51,372 nt of DNA from JAVBOD01 sp031551045 (GCA_031551045.1 JAVBOD010000009.1:1-51372); one strand, 5' to 3'. Shown: positions 16,392 through 25,706, counted from the first letter of the stretch. Numbers and translations: made by a program. The notes: a model not told the origin generated them from the sequence alone.

Positions 16392-18059
16392 TTATTGATG
16401 ATTATTTTTTAATAACTCTTTAGCATTTTCAATTGCCGCTTGTGTGATATCTTTTCCGCTCAACATGCGGGCAATGTGCATCACGCGTTCTTCTTCGGTC
16501 AAAGGCTTAATACGTGTCACGGTGGCGCCAACCGTATTTTCTTCTTTATACACCACATAATGAGCATTGCCTTTGCTGGCTATTTGCGGCAAGTGCGTGA
16601 TGTTGATTACCTGCATATTTTTCGAAAGTTCGTAGATGATACTTCCCATTTTGTCGGCCACTTCGCCCGATACGCCGGTATCGATTTCATCAAAAATAAT
16701 AGTAGGCAATCCGGTATTTTTCACCATGAGCGATTTCAGGCAAAGCATCAAGCGAGACATTTCACCGCCCGACGCCACTTTGGAAATTTCCTGCGGAGCT
16801 ATTTCTTTATTCGCCGAAAACAAAAATGCTACGGCATCTTTTCCGGTCGCCGTATATTGCTCCGATTCGGTAACAGATACGGAAAAAACGGCATGCGGCA
16901 TACCTAACACACGCAGCATTTGTACAATATGTTGCTCCATCGCTGCACAAACTTTTTTACGCCCTTCCGATAGGTTGCCGGCTAACATGCGGACAGCCGT
17001 AAAAGCAGCTTCATAGTTCTTTTGCAATTCGATTAATGTGTCGTCAAAATTTTCAATAGCATGCAACTCCTTTTCAAGCTTTTCTTTCAACGCTATCAAT
17101 TCTTCTTCCGTCGCTAAACGATGTTTCTGTTGCAAAGAGAAAAGAGTGTTCAAGCGGTTTTCTACAAACAATAAACGGTCGGGGTCTGCCGCTATTTTTT
17201 CATTCAACTGTTCCAATTCCCGGTTCGCATCACTCAATTCAATCCGGCAGGAATTCATCCGCTCCAAGAGCGAATCGGCGGCCGGCAACAAATTCGCAAT
17301 ACGTTGCAAGGCGTTCACCGATTCACGCAACAAACTTTCCACCGACAACTCTTCTCCGGAAAGGGCTACATTCGCCTTTGTCAGTGCGGTTTTAATTTCC
17401 TCGGCATGCGCCAGTTGTTTGCCTTCGTCTTCCAGTTCCTTTTGCTCGCCTTGCCTCAGTTGAGCTACATTCAGTTCGTTATATTGAAACTGTAAATAAT
17501 CGTAATCGGCTTTCGCCTGCTCAGCACGCTCTTTCCACGATTGCCATTCGGCGTAAGCAGCTTTATACAGCTCAAAGGCCGAACGATATTCCGACAATAA
17601 TTTTTTATGACCTGCCTGCGCATCCAGTACAGACAACTGAAAAGAAGTAGATCCCAGCAATAGATTCTGGTGTTGCGAATGAATATCAATCAAGCGCTCG
17701 CCAATATCTTTCAGCACATTCAACGTTACGGGAATTTCATTGACAAAAGCACGTGATTTACCCGCGGGGCTGATAATCCGCCGGATAATTGTATGCGATT
17801 CGTAGTCTATTTCGTAGGTATCGAATAATGGTTCAAGGCCATAACCTTCTATGAGGAATTCCCCTTCCACCACACAATTGCGTAAAGGATCTTTAAGCGC
17901 CGAAGTATCGGCACGCTGGCCTAAAATGAATGAAAGCGCACCTAATAGAATCGATTTTCCCGCCCCTGTTTCTCCCGTGATAATGCTCAAGCCCGAAGGG
18001 AAAGAAATATGCAATTTTTCAATCAATGCATAATTTTCTATGGTCAGCGTTTGCAACAT
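16392..18059 (-). CDS. recN: DNA repair protein RecN
   Basis: RecN is an SMC-like ATPase that holds broken DNA ends during double-strand break repair. The 555-residue protein matches the family. Walker A is GETGAGKS at residues 29-36, two coiled-coil arms span about 160-370, the ABC signature is KVASGGEMSRLML, and Walker B is TIIFDEIDTGVSG. It sits 2 bases after the DUF4835 gene and 2 bases before nagB in the same operon. Confidence 0.95.
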   Translation of the reverse strand: MLQTLTIENYALIEKLHISFPSGLSIITGETGAGKSILLGALSFILGQRADTSALKDPLRNCVVEGEFLIEGYGLEPLFDTYEIDYESHTIIRRIISPAGKSRAFVNEIPVTLNVLKDIGERLIDIHSQHQNLLLGSTSFQLSVLDAQAGHKKLLSEYRSAFELYKAAYAEWQSWKERAEQAKADYDYLQFQYNELNVAQLRQGEQKELEDEGKQLAHAEEIKTALTKANVALSGEELSVESLLRESVNALQRIANLLPAADSLLERMNSCRIELSDANRELEQLNEKIAADPDRLLFVENRLNTLFSLQQKHRLATEEELIALKEKLEKELHAIENFDDTLIELQKNYEAAFTAVRMLAGNLSEGRKKVCAAMEQHIVQMLRVLGMPHAVFSVSVTESEQYTATGKDAVAFLFSANKEIAPQEISKVASGGEMSRLMLCLKSLMVKNTGLPTIIFDEIDTGVSGEVADKMGSIIYELSKNMQVINITHLPQIASKGNAHYVVYKEENTVGATVTRIKPLTEEERVMHIARMLSGKDITQAAIENAKELLKNNHQ

Positions 18060-18061
18060 AA

Positions 18062-19003
18062 TTAGAACAAATCTTTTGAGGAGTCTTTTAGTCTGGCGTA
18101 TTTCCGCTCGTTATTTTTATCGACTTCCATCAGTATCTGATATACACGGGTACGGTCTTGAATAGGCGCTTCCGAAAATATATTGACAATTTCATCGGCT
18201 TTGGCATCGAAGAAAAGTTTCAAGTAGAACATATACATATCGGGTTTCTCCCGGTACACCCGTTGTATATCGAGCAATGCATTCAGCACTTCTTCACGGG
18301 CATCGTTTATTTTGTCGCTCATACGGTCGAGCCCCAATCGGTGGTATTTGTAGTTAGCCACCCGCTCAGGGCCGTATTTCGGATTCAAAATATTCTCAAT
18401 CATCCAATAACGGTTTTGGCGCGAACCGTCATATGGCCGCCAACCGCGCTCTATGGAGGTTTGCGCATTCAGTACGATTTTCTCTGCCCGCTTGAAACAG
18501 TCTGTTCCGCCACGCAACGAAAACGAATCATCGTCCATGCCAATGATAATATAAGCATAGAACGCCATCAATGATGACAAGGCCGAAGTATAAGCATTTT
18601 CATTGAACTCTATTTTATCATACTCTATATACTGAAATTGTACTTCGCTATCCATATAATTTAGCAAAGTAGAGGTATAGGAAGAGCCGTAAACCGGGCG
18701 ACTCGACTGCACCTGCAAAGTTCCTTTAAAATCACTCGCGCCTACTTGCTCTGTTATCGTAATAAACATAGAACATTCAATCCGTTCATCGGTAGCATAT
18801 ACGCGGTTCGTCCATGCCGTAGCATTCATAAACTCATATAAATCCTTTTGCAGTGTGGTGAAAATAGATTTGTTGGTTCCTTGTATTTTCGAAGAATTAA
18901 TGCTGACATTACAACGCAACTCTTGTGCAGAAAGGCTTGTTACCAGCAGGGAAAAGGAAAGGACAAGGAATACTCGGAGTATTTTATGAGGATTTTTTTT
19001 CAT
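18062..19003 (-). CDS. DUF4835 secreted protein (PorD-like)
   Basis: A 313-residue exported protein with a clear signal peptide (about residues 1-27, cut after SLSAQ). The body has the conserved ELRCNVSINSSKIQGTNKSIF opening of DUF4835 and the YYxYIIIGMDDDSFS-like segment in the middle. The family is restricted to Bacteroidetes; I recall database names linking it to the type IX secretion system as PorD, but nothing in the sequence proves that. It lies between coaBC and recN, the usual place in this phylum. Confidence 0.8.
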   Translation of the reverse strand: MKKNPHKILRVFLVLSFSLLVTSLSAQELRCNVSINSSKIQGTNKSIFTTLQKDLYEFMNATAWTNRVYATDERIECSMFITITEQVGASDFKGTLQVQSSRPVYGSSYTSTLLNYMDSEVQFQYIEYDKIEFNENAYTSALSSLMAFYAYIIIGMDDDSFSLRGGTDCFKRAEKIVLNAQTSIERGWRPYDGSRQNRYWMIENILNPKYGPERVANYKYHRLGLDRMSDKINDAREEVLNALLDIQRVYREKPDMYMFYLKLFFDAKADEIVNIFSEAPIQDRTRVYQILMEVDKNNERKYARLKDSSKDLF

Positions 19004-19018
19004 ATGTATTAAGAGAGT

Positions 19019-20242
19019 TTAAAGTGACCCTTTTAAATTTTCTATCGCATCTACAATATCTTCCGCTACTTGCTTTTTAGGCTTCAATGCAAAAGAACGT
19101 GCCTCTCCTTGCCGGTCAATAAGCGTGATTTTATTGGTATCTACCGAGAATCCGGCACCTTCATCTTTCAACGAGTTCAGCACAATCATATCCAAATTTT
19201 TAGTGATTAATTTTTTCTTCGCATTATCAACTTCATCATTTGTTTCCAATGCAAAACCCACTAAAATTTGCCGTTCATTTTTCACTTTTCCTAATGCTGC
19301 CGCAATATCAACCGTTGGTTTCAAAGCAAGATGCAAATCGCCATTGCCCCGTTTTATTTTTTTATCCGAAGGATGAGCCGGCGTAAAATCCGCCACCGCC
19401 GCGCAAAGCACTGCTCCATCTGCTTGAGGGAAAATCCGCATCGCTGCTTCGTGCATTTCGGCAGCAGCAGTTACAGGGATTAACGTAATAGACGGGTGAT
19501 GCGTTTGAAGCGCAGTAGGCCCTGTTACTAAACTGACCTTCGCTCCGCGCTCTGCTAAGGCTTCGGCTATGGCAAAACCCATTTTTCCGGTAGAGTGGTT
19601 GCCAATAAACCGCACAGGGTCTATGGATTCATACGTAGGCCCCGCTGTGAGTAAAAAATGTTTATGGCTTAACGTTTTTTTTTTTGAGAGTATCGCTACG
19701 AGCGATGCTACAATTTGCTCCGGCTCTTCCATGCGCCCTTTACCGTCGAGGCCGCTGGCCAGTTCGCCGGTAGAAGGGTTCACCATATGTACGCCGGCTT
19801 TCAGGAGTGCAGCAATATTCTGCTGTGTAGTTTGATGCATATACATATCGACATCCATCGCCGGCGCTACTATTACCGGACAGCGTGCCGACAAGTAGGT
19901 CGTCAACAAAAGATTATCGGCCATACCACCGGCCATTTTCGCAATAGTATTGGCGCTTGCCGGAGCTATCAAAAAAGCGTCGGCCCAAATGCCCAAACTG
20001 ACATGGCTGTTCCAATCGCCGTTTTCAGGATTATAGAAATCGACCAAAATCGGATGCTTGGAGAGTGTCGCCATGGTTAATGGAGTGATGAATTCTTTTG
20101 ACATAGGCGTCATCATCACTTGCACCTCGGCACCGGCTTTTACCAATAAGCGAACAAGCAGTGCTGCTTTGTATGCTGCAATACTGCCTGTAACGCCCAA
20201 TAGTATATGTTTGCCTTTTAACACCTTGTTGAAATTTGGCAA
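19019..20242 (-). CDS. coaBC: Phosphopantothenoylcysteine decarboxylase/synthase (CoaBC)
   Basis: A bifunctional enzyme of coenzyme A synthesis: CoaB joins cysteine to 4'-phosphopantothenate and CoaC decarboxylates the product using FMN. The 407-residue protein has the N-terminal flavoprotein domain with GVTGSIAAYKA, the catalytic His in NSHVSLG, PASANTIAKMAGGMADNL and PAMDVDMY. The CoaB half begins near residue 195 with LTAGPTYESIDPVRFIGN and contains the NTP-binding Lys cluster DKKIKRGNG. No ATG fits; a TTG at 20242 with AGGA seven bases upstream gives a normal N-terminus. DUF4293, which often lies between rpoZ and coaBC in Bacteroides, is missing here. Confidence 0.93.
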   Translation of the reverse strand: MPNFNKVLKGKHILLGVTGSIAAYKAALLVRLLVKAGAEVQVMMTPMSKEFITPLTMATLSKHPILVDFYNPENGDWNSHVSLGIWADAFLIAPASANTIAKMAGGMADNLLLTTYLSARCPVIVAPAMDVDMYMHQTTQQNIAALLKAGVHMVNPSTGELASGLDGKGRMEEPEQIVASLVAILSKKKTLSHKHFLLTAGPTYESIDPVRFIGNHSTGKMGFAIAEALAERGAKVSLVTGPTALQTHHPSITLIPVTAAAEMHEAAMRIFPQADGAVLCAAVADFTPAHPSDKKIKRGNGDLHLALKPTVDIAAALGKVKNERQILVGFALETNDEVDNAKKKLITKNLDMIVLNSLKDEGAGFSVDTNKITLIDRQGEARSFALKPKKQVAEDIVDAIENLKGSL

Positions 20243-20269
20243 GGTACAGTCCTTTTCAGGTACTGCAAA

Positions 20270-20599
20270 CTATTTATCTTTTTTCTCTTCTATCAACCGA
20301 TGATATATCTTTCCGTCCAGGAATTCCTGTACGGCAACCAACGTAGCTTTAGGCATACGTTCGTAGTAACGGGAAATTTCTATTTGCTCCCTGTTTTCAA
20401 AAGTTTCTTCTAAATTATCGGCAAAACTCGAAAATTCTTCTAATCTGCGGTTCAATTCCTGCTTGGTTTCGGCGGCAATCTGATTAGAACGTTTTGCAAT
20501 AATCATGGTTGATTCGTAAATATTTCCGGTTACGGCAGAAATTTTACTTAAATCACGGGTAACGGTTGTTGTGGGGACTGCTGTTGCTTTTATATCCAT
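20270..20599 (-). CDS. rpoZ: RNA polymerase omega subunit, Bacteroidetes type
   Basis: A 109-residue protein of the divergent Bacteroidetes omega (RpoZ/RpoK-like) family. It has the characteristic TVTRDLSKISAVTGNIYESTMIIAKRSNQIA beginning (residues about 13-42) and the later FENREQIEISRYYERMPKATL segment. The subunit helps assemble the beta-prime subunit of RNA polymerase. It lies 13 bases after bamD and 27 bases before coaBC, its standard neighbours. Confidence 0.88.
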   Translation of the reverse strand: MDIKATAVPTTTVTRDLSKISAVTGNIYESTMIIAKRSNQIAAETKQELNRRLEEFSSFADNLEETFENREQIEISRYYERMPKATLVAVQEFLDGKIYHRLIEEKKDK

Positions 20600-20612
20600 A
20601 TTGTTTTATTTA

Positions 20613-21410
20613 TTATTTCAATTTTTCCATTCCGGTAGCGTACATTTTGTTTACGGCAGGGCGATGCTTTGAGTCGGGAAATTCACTGACAAAATTGTAA
20701 TACTCATCTATCATTGCCTGAAAGCGGTCTTTCTGCCGTGTAAATATGCTATGTTCGGCATACTGATAAGTAGAAGCTACCAATAAGTACAAGATTTCCT
20801 CGCGATACATGGTTTCGGGCCTGTTCTTTAAAGCCGTTTTCAAAGCGGTGGTGGCAGCCCGGTAATCTTCCATGGTGTAGTACAACTTTGCTGCTTCGAA
20901 TTCTTTCTGCTCCAAGCGTTGATTCAAATCAGCTTCCATCTTTTTTGTTTTTTCAAGAAACTCGCTATGGGGATATGTATAGCGAAATTCCTGAATAGCC
21001 GCTAAAGTAGCATAACTGGGACGTTGGTCCAGCTCATAACGCCACGTTTGCTCGTACAAACAAACTAACCTTAACATGCTTGCTTCTTCGGCAAAAGGGC
21101 TTCGTGGAAATGTTTGACGAAATTGGTTGAAATACTCGGCGGCCGAATAAATATCGCCATCGTAGAAATAACTCTTTGCCAGTAAAATAAGCACCGAATC
21201 TTCTTTTGGCGTCCCCCGGAAATAGAGCATCACCTGATCTAACAATGTGGCCGATCTCGCATATTTCTTAAGGTCGTAGTATTCTTTCGCTTTAAGATAT
21301 TTCAATTCGTAATCGGTACTTTTCAATAGCTTATCATATTGGCTGGCACACGAAGCACTGAAGAATATCACCGCAAGAAGTAAGTAGATACTATTTTTTT
21401 TCTTTCCCAT
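20613..21410 (-). CDS. bamD: Outer-membrane assembly lipoprotein BamD
   Basis: BamD is the essential lipoprotein of the BAM complex that inserts beta-barrels in the outer membrane. The 265-residue protein has a lipoprotein signal with the lipidated Cys at position 21 (FFSASC) and five TPR-like units over about residues 30-260, including YFNQFRQTFPRSPFAEEA. It opens a six-gene operon and has a -7 promoter element 27 bases upstream. Confidence 0.92.
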   Translation of the reverse strand: MGKKKNSIYLLLAVIFFSASCASQYDKLLKSTDYELKYLKAKEYYDLKKYARSATLLDQVMLYFRGTPKEDSVLILLAKSYFYDGDIYSAAEYFNQFRQTFPRSPFAEEASMLRLVCLYEQTWRYELDQRPSYATLAAIQEFRYTYPHSEFLEKTKKMEADLNQRLEQKEFEAAKLYYTMEDYRAATTALKTALKNRPETMYREEILYLLVASTYQYAEHSIFTRQKDRFQAMIDEYYNFVSEFPDSKHRPAVNKMYATGMEKLK

Positions 21411-21436
21411 GGTAGCACAAAATTTGTCTTAACTTA

Positions 21437-21444
21437 CAAATATA
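21437..21444 (-). promoter_or_regulatory. -7 promoter element of the bamD operon
   Basis: Reads TATATTTG on the minus strand, a perfect TAnnTTTG, just upstream of bamD and downstream of trxB. It is the only promoter seen for the bamD-to-nagB run. Confidence 0.6.
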
Positions 21445-21474
21445 CGTTTTTTTTGTGAAATACCGACATGCATG

Positions 21475-22407
21475 CTATAATCCGGCCAAAAAACGTTCGG
21501 CATCGATAGCAGCCCTGCAACCCGAACCGGCAGCCGTAACAGCCTGACGATAATCGGGATCCTGCACATCGCCTGCGGCAAATACACCGGCAATATTGGT
21601 TTGGCTTGTTTTTCCTTTTGTAATGATATAGCCTGTTTCATCGGTTTCAAGAGCCGGTTTAAATACATCCGAATTAGGATGATGTCCGATAGCTAAAAAG
21701 AAACCTTGAATGTCGATTTTTTTCTCGGCACCGCTTTTATGTACCAATAAAGCGCCTGTTACACCGTTATCATCGCCCAACACTTCTTTGGTTTGATGTT
21801 CCCACAATACTTCGATGTTCGGTACACTCACCACACGGTCTTGCATGGCTTTTGAAGCGCGTAGTACATTGCGGCGAACAATCAAATATACTTGGCGGCA
21901 CAAGCCGGCTAAGTAAATAGCTTCTTCGCAAGCGGTATCACCGCCGCCAACAACGGCAACGTCTTGTCCGCGATAGAAAAAGCCGTCGCAAGTGGCACAA
22001 GCGGAAACACCTTGCCCGCGATATTTTTCTTCCGATTCCAATCCTAAATATTTAGCCGTAGCGCCGGTAGCGATAATCACCGTTTGAGCTTCAATCACTT
22101 TTTCTTCATCAATGGTAATGGTAAATGGACGTTTCGAAAAATCGGCTTTTGTGACAGAGCCAAAACGAATGTCGGCCCCAAAACGACCGGCTTGCTCCTT
22201 AATTTCCAACATCATTTCAGGCCCGGTAATTCCTTTAGGATAACCCGGAAAATTTTCCACTTCGGTTGTCGTAGTTAATTGTCCGCCCGGTTGCATTCCT
22301 TCGTACAGAATAGGTTGAAGATTTGCGCGTGAAGCATAAATAGCAGCCGTATAGCCGGCAGGGCCGCCGCCAATGATTAAACACTTGGTTTGTTCTACAT
22401 TACTCAT
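21475..22407 (-). CDS. trxB: Thioredoxin-disulfide reductase
   Basis: TrxB transfers electrons from NADPH through FAD to thioredoxin. The 310-residue protein has the FAD loop GGGPAG at 13-18, the redox-active CATC at 137-140, the NADPH-binding GGGDTACEEA near 155-164 and the final FAD motif GVFAAGDVQDPDYRQAVTAAGSG. The ATG at 22407 is chosen because it gives the normal start MSNVEQTKCLIIGGGPAG; longer frames have no homology-like content. It is transcribed alone from a -7 element 31 bases upstream and is divergent from pbpC. Confidence 0.95.
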   Translation of the reverse strand: MSNVEQTKCLIIGGGPAGYTAAIYASRANLQPILYEGMQPGGQLTTTTEVENFPGYPKGITGPEMMLEIKEQAGRFGADIRFGSVTKADFSKRPFTITIDEEKVIEAQTVIIATGATAKYLGLESEEKYRGQGVSACATCDGFFYRGQDVAVVGGGDTACEEAIYLAGLCRQVYLIVRRNVLRASKAMQDRVVSVPNIEVLWEHQTKEVLGDDNGVTGALLVHKSGAEKKIDIQGFFLAIGHHPNSDVFKPALETDETGYIITKGKTSQTNIAGVFAAGDVQDPDYRQAVTAAGSGCRAAIDAERFLAGL

Positions 22408-22437
22408 AAATAAAATTGCTTTAAAAATTTTAATCTG

Positions 22438-22445
22438 CAAAAGTA
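22438..22445 (-). promoter_or_regulatory. -7 promoter element of trxB
   Basis: TACTTTTG on the minus strand, a perfect match to TAnnTTTG, 31 bases upstream of the trxB ATG. Confidence 0.6.
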
Positions 22446-22484
22446 CATAATTTCCCCGGAGAATAAAAATAGAACAGTGTTTTA

Positions 22485-22492
22485 TATCTTTG
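22485..22492 (+). promoter_or_regulatory. -7 promoter element of pbpC
   Basis: TATCTTTG on the plus strand, 20 bases before the pbpC ATG. Together with the trxB element it forms a compact divergent promoter pair 40 bases apart. Confidence 0.6.
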
Positions 22493-22511
22493 CCGGAAAT
22501 TAATCGGCCTG

Positions 22512-24863
22512 ATGAACTTGTTTAAAAAATACTGGATTGCCCTTTTTGTGCTAATAATTAGCCTGCTGTATTATTTTTCATTACCCGACAGGCTATTTAA
22601 CGAACCTATGTCCACCCTTCTGGAAAGCGCTGACGGTCAACTGATAGGGGCAAAAATTGCGGCCGACCAGCAATGGCGTTTTCCTGCGGCCGATACGCTT
22701 TCTCAAAAATATATCCAATGTTTGATTGCTTTTGAAGACAAACGATTTTACCAACATCGCGGAGTAGATGGATGGGCCATTGCGCGTGCTTTATGGCGAA
22801 ACATCAAAACGCGCAGAATCAGTGAAGGTGGCAGTACGATAACTATGCAGGTCGTACGCTTGATGCGGAAAGGCCGGTCGCGCACCATCAAAGAGAAATT
22901 GATAGAAGCGCTATTAGCAACCCGGCTGGAGTTTCGTTATACCAAAAAGGAAATTTTGCAATGCTATGCTGCCAACGCACCTTTCGGCAGTAATGTAGTA
23001 GGAATAGAAGCGGCGGCTTGGCGCTATTACGGACGTTCGTCGGCAGATTTATCATGGGCGGAGGCTGCTACCTTAGCCGTACTACCCAATGCTCCGGCAC
23101 TCATTCATCCGGGGCGTAATCGCAAGGCGCTACAAGACAAACGCAACCAACTCATAGAAACACTGCACCTCAACGGAACGCTGAGTAAAGAAGATATGAT
23201 GCTGGCGCAAGCAGAACCATTGCCCGAAAAGCCATTACCGTTGCCAATGTATGCTCCGCATTTATTGGAACGCATTGCAAAAACAAATAACGGGCAACGC
23301 ATCATTTCCACACTGGATTATCATTTGCAGCAACAAGTTTCAGAGGCTGTGAACCGTCACATCAAACAATTACGCGGGAATAGTATTCATAATGCGGCCG
23401 CCATTATCATTGATAACGAAACCAACTGCGTATTAGCGTATGCCGGAAATATCACGGATACGGAAAGCGACGAACATGGAGAAAAAGTAGATGTCATTAT
23501 GGCTCCGCGTAGCACCGGAAGTATCCTTAAACCGTTTCTATATGCGGCTTTAATAGACGAAGGAAGAATTTTGCCCAACACCTTAATCCCCGATATTCCC
23601 ACGTATATCGCCGGTTTTGTTCCACAAAATTTCGACAAAGGCTATGATGGCGCGGTAGCTGCCCACCGCGCCTTGGAACGGTCGTTAAATATTCCCACCG
23701 TACGCATGTTGCAAGATTACGGAGTGGATAAGTTTCAATCGCTACTACAAAAAATGGGATTAACCACGTTAGTTTTTTCACCTTCCCATTACGGGCTTTC
23801 GCTCATTCTGGGAGGAGCGGAAGCTTCACTTTGGGATATTGTTTCCATCTATTCTTCCATGTCCCGCAGCTTGAATCATTTCCCGCCATATAACGGACAA
23901 TATGATGAGAATGACTGGCAAAAGCCTTCTTTCTTGAAACCTGCTAAAAAAGAGAGCTCTTCTGTACAATTAGCAACAACAACCATTGTCAATGCAGCCG
24001 CTATTTGGTTGACATTCGAATCGCTTTCTAATGTCAACCGACCGGAAGAAGAAGCGGCCTGGCGCAGTTTTCCCTCTTCGCGCTTAGTTGCATGGAAAAC
24101 AGGTACCAGCTATGGAAACCGTGATGCATGGGCCGTAGGAACCACTCCGCGCTACACCGTCGGCGTATGGGTAGGTAACGCCAGCGGCGAAGGACGCCCG
24201 ATGCTCACCGGCGTGGGAAGCGCCGGGCCCATCCTTTTCGATTTATACAATATATTGCCTTCCACAGGCTGGTTCCGGCAGCCACTGGACGAAATGACTC
24301 GCATAGCCGTATGCCGGCAAAGCGGGCACCGCGCCACGGAGCTTTGCACAGAGACGGATTCCATGTGGGTTGCCAACGAAGGCCTGGATTCGCCGCCTTG
24401 TCCCTACCACATTTTAGTTCATTTAGACCGCCATCAGAAATACCGCGTAAATACCGATTGTGAACGGGCGGAGAATATTGTTTCCCTGCCGTGGTTTGTA
24501 TTGCCTCCGGCTCAAGAATGGTACTACAAGCAAAAGCATCATGATTACAAAACACTCCCTCCTATTCATCCGAATTGCCTGACCAGTATGGTGCAACAAA
24601 CCATGGAAATAATTTATCCGCAGAACGGATTAAGTATTGTTGTTACCAAGCAGATGGACGGCAGCGAAGGGAAAATCGTATTGCAAGCTACCCACCGCCG
24701 TGCAGATGCCACTATTTACTGGCATTTGGATGAAAAATATTTAGGCCTCACCAAGCAAACACATACCATGGCCGCCTTGCCCGACACCGGCAGGCATGTC
24801 CTCACGTTGGTGGACGAAGAAGGCATGAGCGTAAAAGGATATTTTACGGTAGAAAAAAAATAA
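22512..24863 (+). CDS. pbpC: Penicillin-binding protein 1C
   Basis: A bifunctional peptidoglycan synthase. The 783-residue protein has one N-terminal membrane anchor (about 7-24), a GT51 glycosyltransferase domain with EDKRFYQH at 75-82 and GGSTITMQ at 106-113, a transpeptidase domain with the active-site Ser at S337 in SILK and KTG at 529-531, and a C-terminal BiPBP_C beta domain (about 690-783), which defines class 1C. The alpha-2-macroglobulin gene that often accompanies pbpC is not next to it. It is followed by a hairpin terminator. Confidence 0.95.
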   Translation: MNLFKKYWIALFVLIISLLYYFSLPDRLFNEPMSTLLESADGQLIGAKIAADQQWRFPAADTLSQKYIQCLIAFEDKRFYQHRGVDGWAIARALWRNIKTRRISEGGSTITMQVVRLMRKGRSRTIKEKLIEALLATRLEFRYTKKEILQCYAANAPFGSNVVGIEAAAWRYYGRSSADLSWAEAATLAVLPNAPALIHPGRNRKALQDKRNQLIETLHLNGTLSKEDMMLAQAEPLPEKPLPLPMYAPHLLERIAKTNNGQRIISTLDYHLQQQVSEAVNRHIKQLRGNSIHNAAAIIIDNETNCVLAYAGNITDTESDEHGEKVDVIMAPRSTGSILKPFLYAALIDEGRILPNTLIPDIPTYIAGFVPQNFDKGYDGAVAAHRALERSLNIPTVRMLQDYGVDKFQSLLQKMGLTTLVFSPSHYGLSLILGGAEASLWDIVSIYSSMSRSLNHFPPYNGQYDENDWQKPSFLKPAKKESSSVQLATTTIVNAAAIWLTFESLSNVNRPEEEAAWRSFPSSRLVAWKTGTSYGNRDAWAVGTTPRYTVGVWVGNASGEGRPMLTGVGSAGPILFDLYNILPSTGWFRQPLDEMTRIAVCRQSGHRATELCTETDSMWVANEGLDSPPCPYHILVHLDRHQKYRVNTDCERAENIVSLPWFVLPPAQEWYYKQKHHDYKTLPPIHPNCLTSMVQQTMEIIYPQNGLSIVVTKQMDGSEGKIVLQATHRRADATIYWHLDEKYLGLTKQTHTMAALPDTGRHVLTLVDEEGMSVKGYFTVEKK

Positions 24864-24943
24864 GGGGAGAACAAAAAACTTCGGCATGAAAATATACACA
24901 GGCCCTATAGCATATAGCAACAAATAGGGATTGTGTGAAATAA

Positions 24944-24987
24944 AAAACAAGCGTTTATTTGTATCGTTCAAATGAACGCTGTTTTTT
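24944..24987. terminator. Hairpin terminator after pbpC
   Basis: A 12-base stem (AGCGTTTATTTG / CAAATGAACGCT, one G-T pair) with a 7-base loop is flanked by an A tract and by TTTTTT, so it can work in both directions. It lies about 80 bases after pbpC. Confidence 0.7.
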
Positions 24988-25010
24988 ACTTGGTAGGAGG
25001 ATGCTGAAAG

Positions 25011-25103
25011 ATGATGAACCATACAAATCCATTCTGTACCGTGCCCATTGCAAGTTTTTTAGGAAATATTTCCGGGATGGAGTTGCCGGGTGGCGTGAGT
25101 TAA
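25011..25103 (+). CDS. Possible 30-residue peptide between two terminators
   Basis: In the 380-base gap after pbpC, a TAGGAGG at 24994-25000 precedes ATG codons at 25001, 25011 and 25014. The frame at 25011 (10 bases from the GGAGG) gives a 30-residue peptide ending MELPGGVS; the frame at 25001 gives 42 residues but has no spacing from the GGAGG. Both ends of the region are closed by hairpin terminators (24944-24987 and 25114-25148), which suggests a separate short transcript that could be a small RNA instead. No family is recognised. The rest of the gap (25149-25243) shows nothing. Confidence 0.2.
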   Translation: MMNHTNPFCTVPIASFLGNISGMELPGGVS

Positions 25104-25113
25104 CAGGAATACA

Positions 25114-25148
25114 AGGGGAGGCAGGGTAAGCATCCCCTCTTTTTTTTG
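25114..25148 (+). terminator. Hairpin terminator with T tract
   Basis: A GC-rich stem AGGGGA / TCCCCT around a 13-base loop is followed by CTTTTTTTT, a classic rho-independent layout on the plus strand. No recognised gene lies directly upstream, which is what makes the preceding 120 bases interesting. Confidence 0.65.
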
Positions 25149-25243
25149 AACAACATTAAACATTGTTCGCTATTGAAAAGGAGTAGAGTTAAAAATAGAT
25201 ATAGATTACCATCGGTACATAAGACTATATTAAAATCACAGCA

Positions 25244-25600
25244 ATGAAAAAAACATTATCCATAGGATTCATCATCCTACTAATGGCTTCCTGCGCGCCA
25301 ACTGTCAATTATGTAGGGAAATCATATCAACCTACACACACTATCGATATCTTCTTTTCGAAAGACGATGTAAAAAGGAGTTACGAAGTGATAGGGCGCG
25401 CCGAAGCAGCCACTCCTGCTTCTTGGGGCAGCGAAATGGATGCATGTCAGCAAGCGTTGGAAAAGAAAGCGAAGGAAAAAGGAGCCGATGCCATGATTAT
25501 TGAAGAAGTCGGAACCGGAATATCCACCTCCGTATCGGATAATCAAGTCGAGATACAAGAAAAGAAATACATTAAGGCAACGTTCATAAAATATCAATAA
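25244..25600 (+). CDS. Small lipoprotein, function unknown
   Basis: A 118-residue protein with a lipoprotein signal (MKKTLSIGFIILLMASC, lipid on Cys17) followed by APTVNYVGKSYQPT. The mature part has a charged, mixed alpha/beta pattern: DVKRSYEVIGRAEA, then an EMDACQQALEKKAKEKGADAMIIEEVG helix-strand unit, then a short C-terminal strand. The KAKEKGADAMIIE pattern resembles YbjQ/Rcs-like small envelope lipoproteins, but I do not assign a function. It stands alone between pbpC and the methyltransferase, 106 bases before the latter. Confidence 0.75.
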   Translation: MKKTLSIGFIILLMASCAPTVNYVGKSYQPTHTIDIFFSKDDVKRSYEVIGRAEAATPASWGSEMDACQQALEKKAKEKGADAMIIEEVGTGISTSVSDNQVEIQEKKYIKATFIKYQ

Positions 25601-25706
25601 GAGAAGTAAACAAAAGCCCTCACGAGCCACTCCCGTGCATTTTATGCCGCGAAACGGCCGGCAAGGAGGGCATTTAATTCTTGAAACTTATAATAATAAA
25701 AATACG

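Noticed and set aside
15961..16398. 145-codon plus-strand frame opposite nagB
   Set aside because: Shadow of nagB, which has all catalytic residues and normal length.
24741..25022. 93-codon minus-strand frame across the end of pbpC
   Set aside because: It overlaps the well-supported pbpC C-terminal domain and the terminator, and has no recognisable content.
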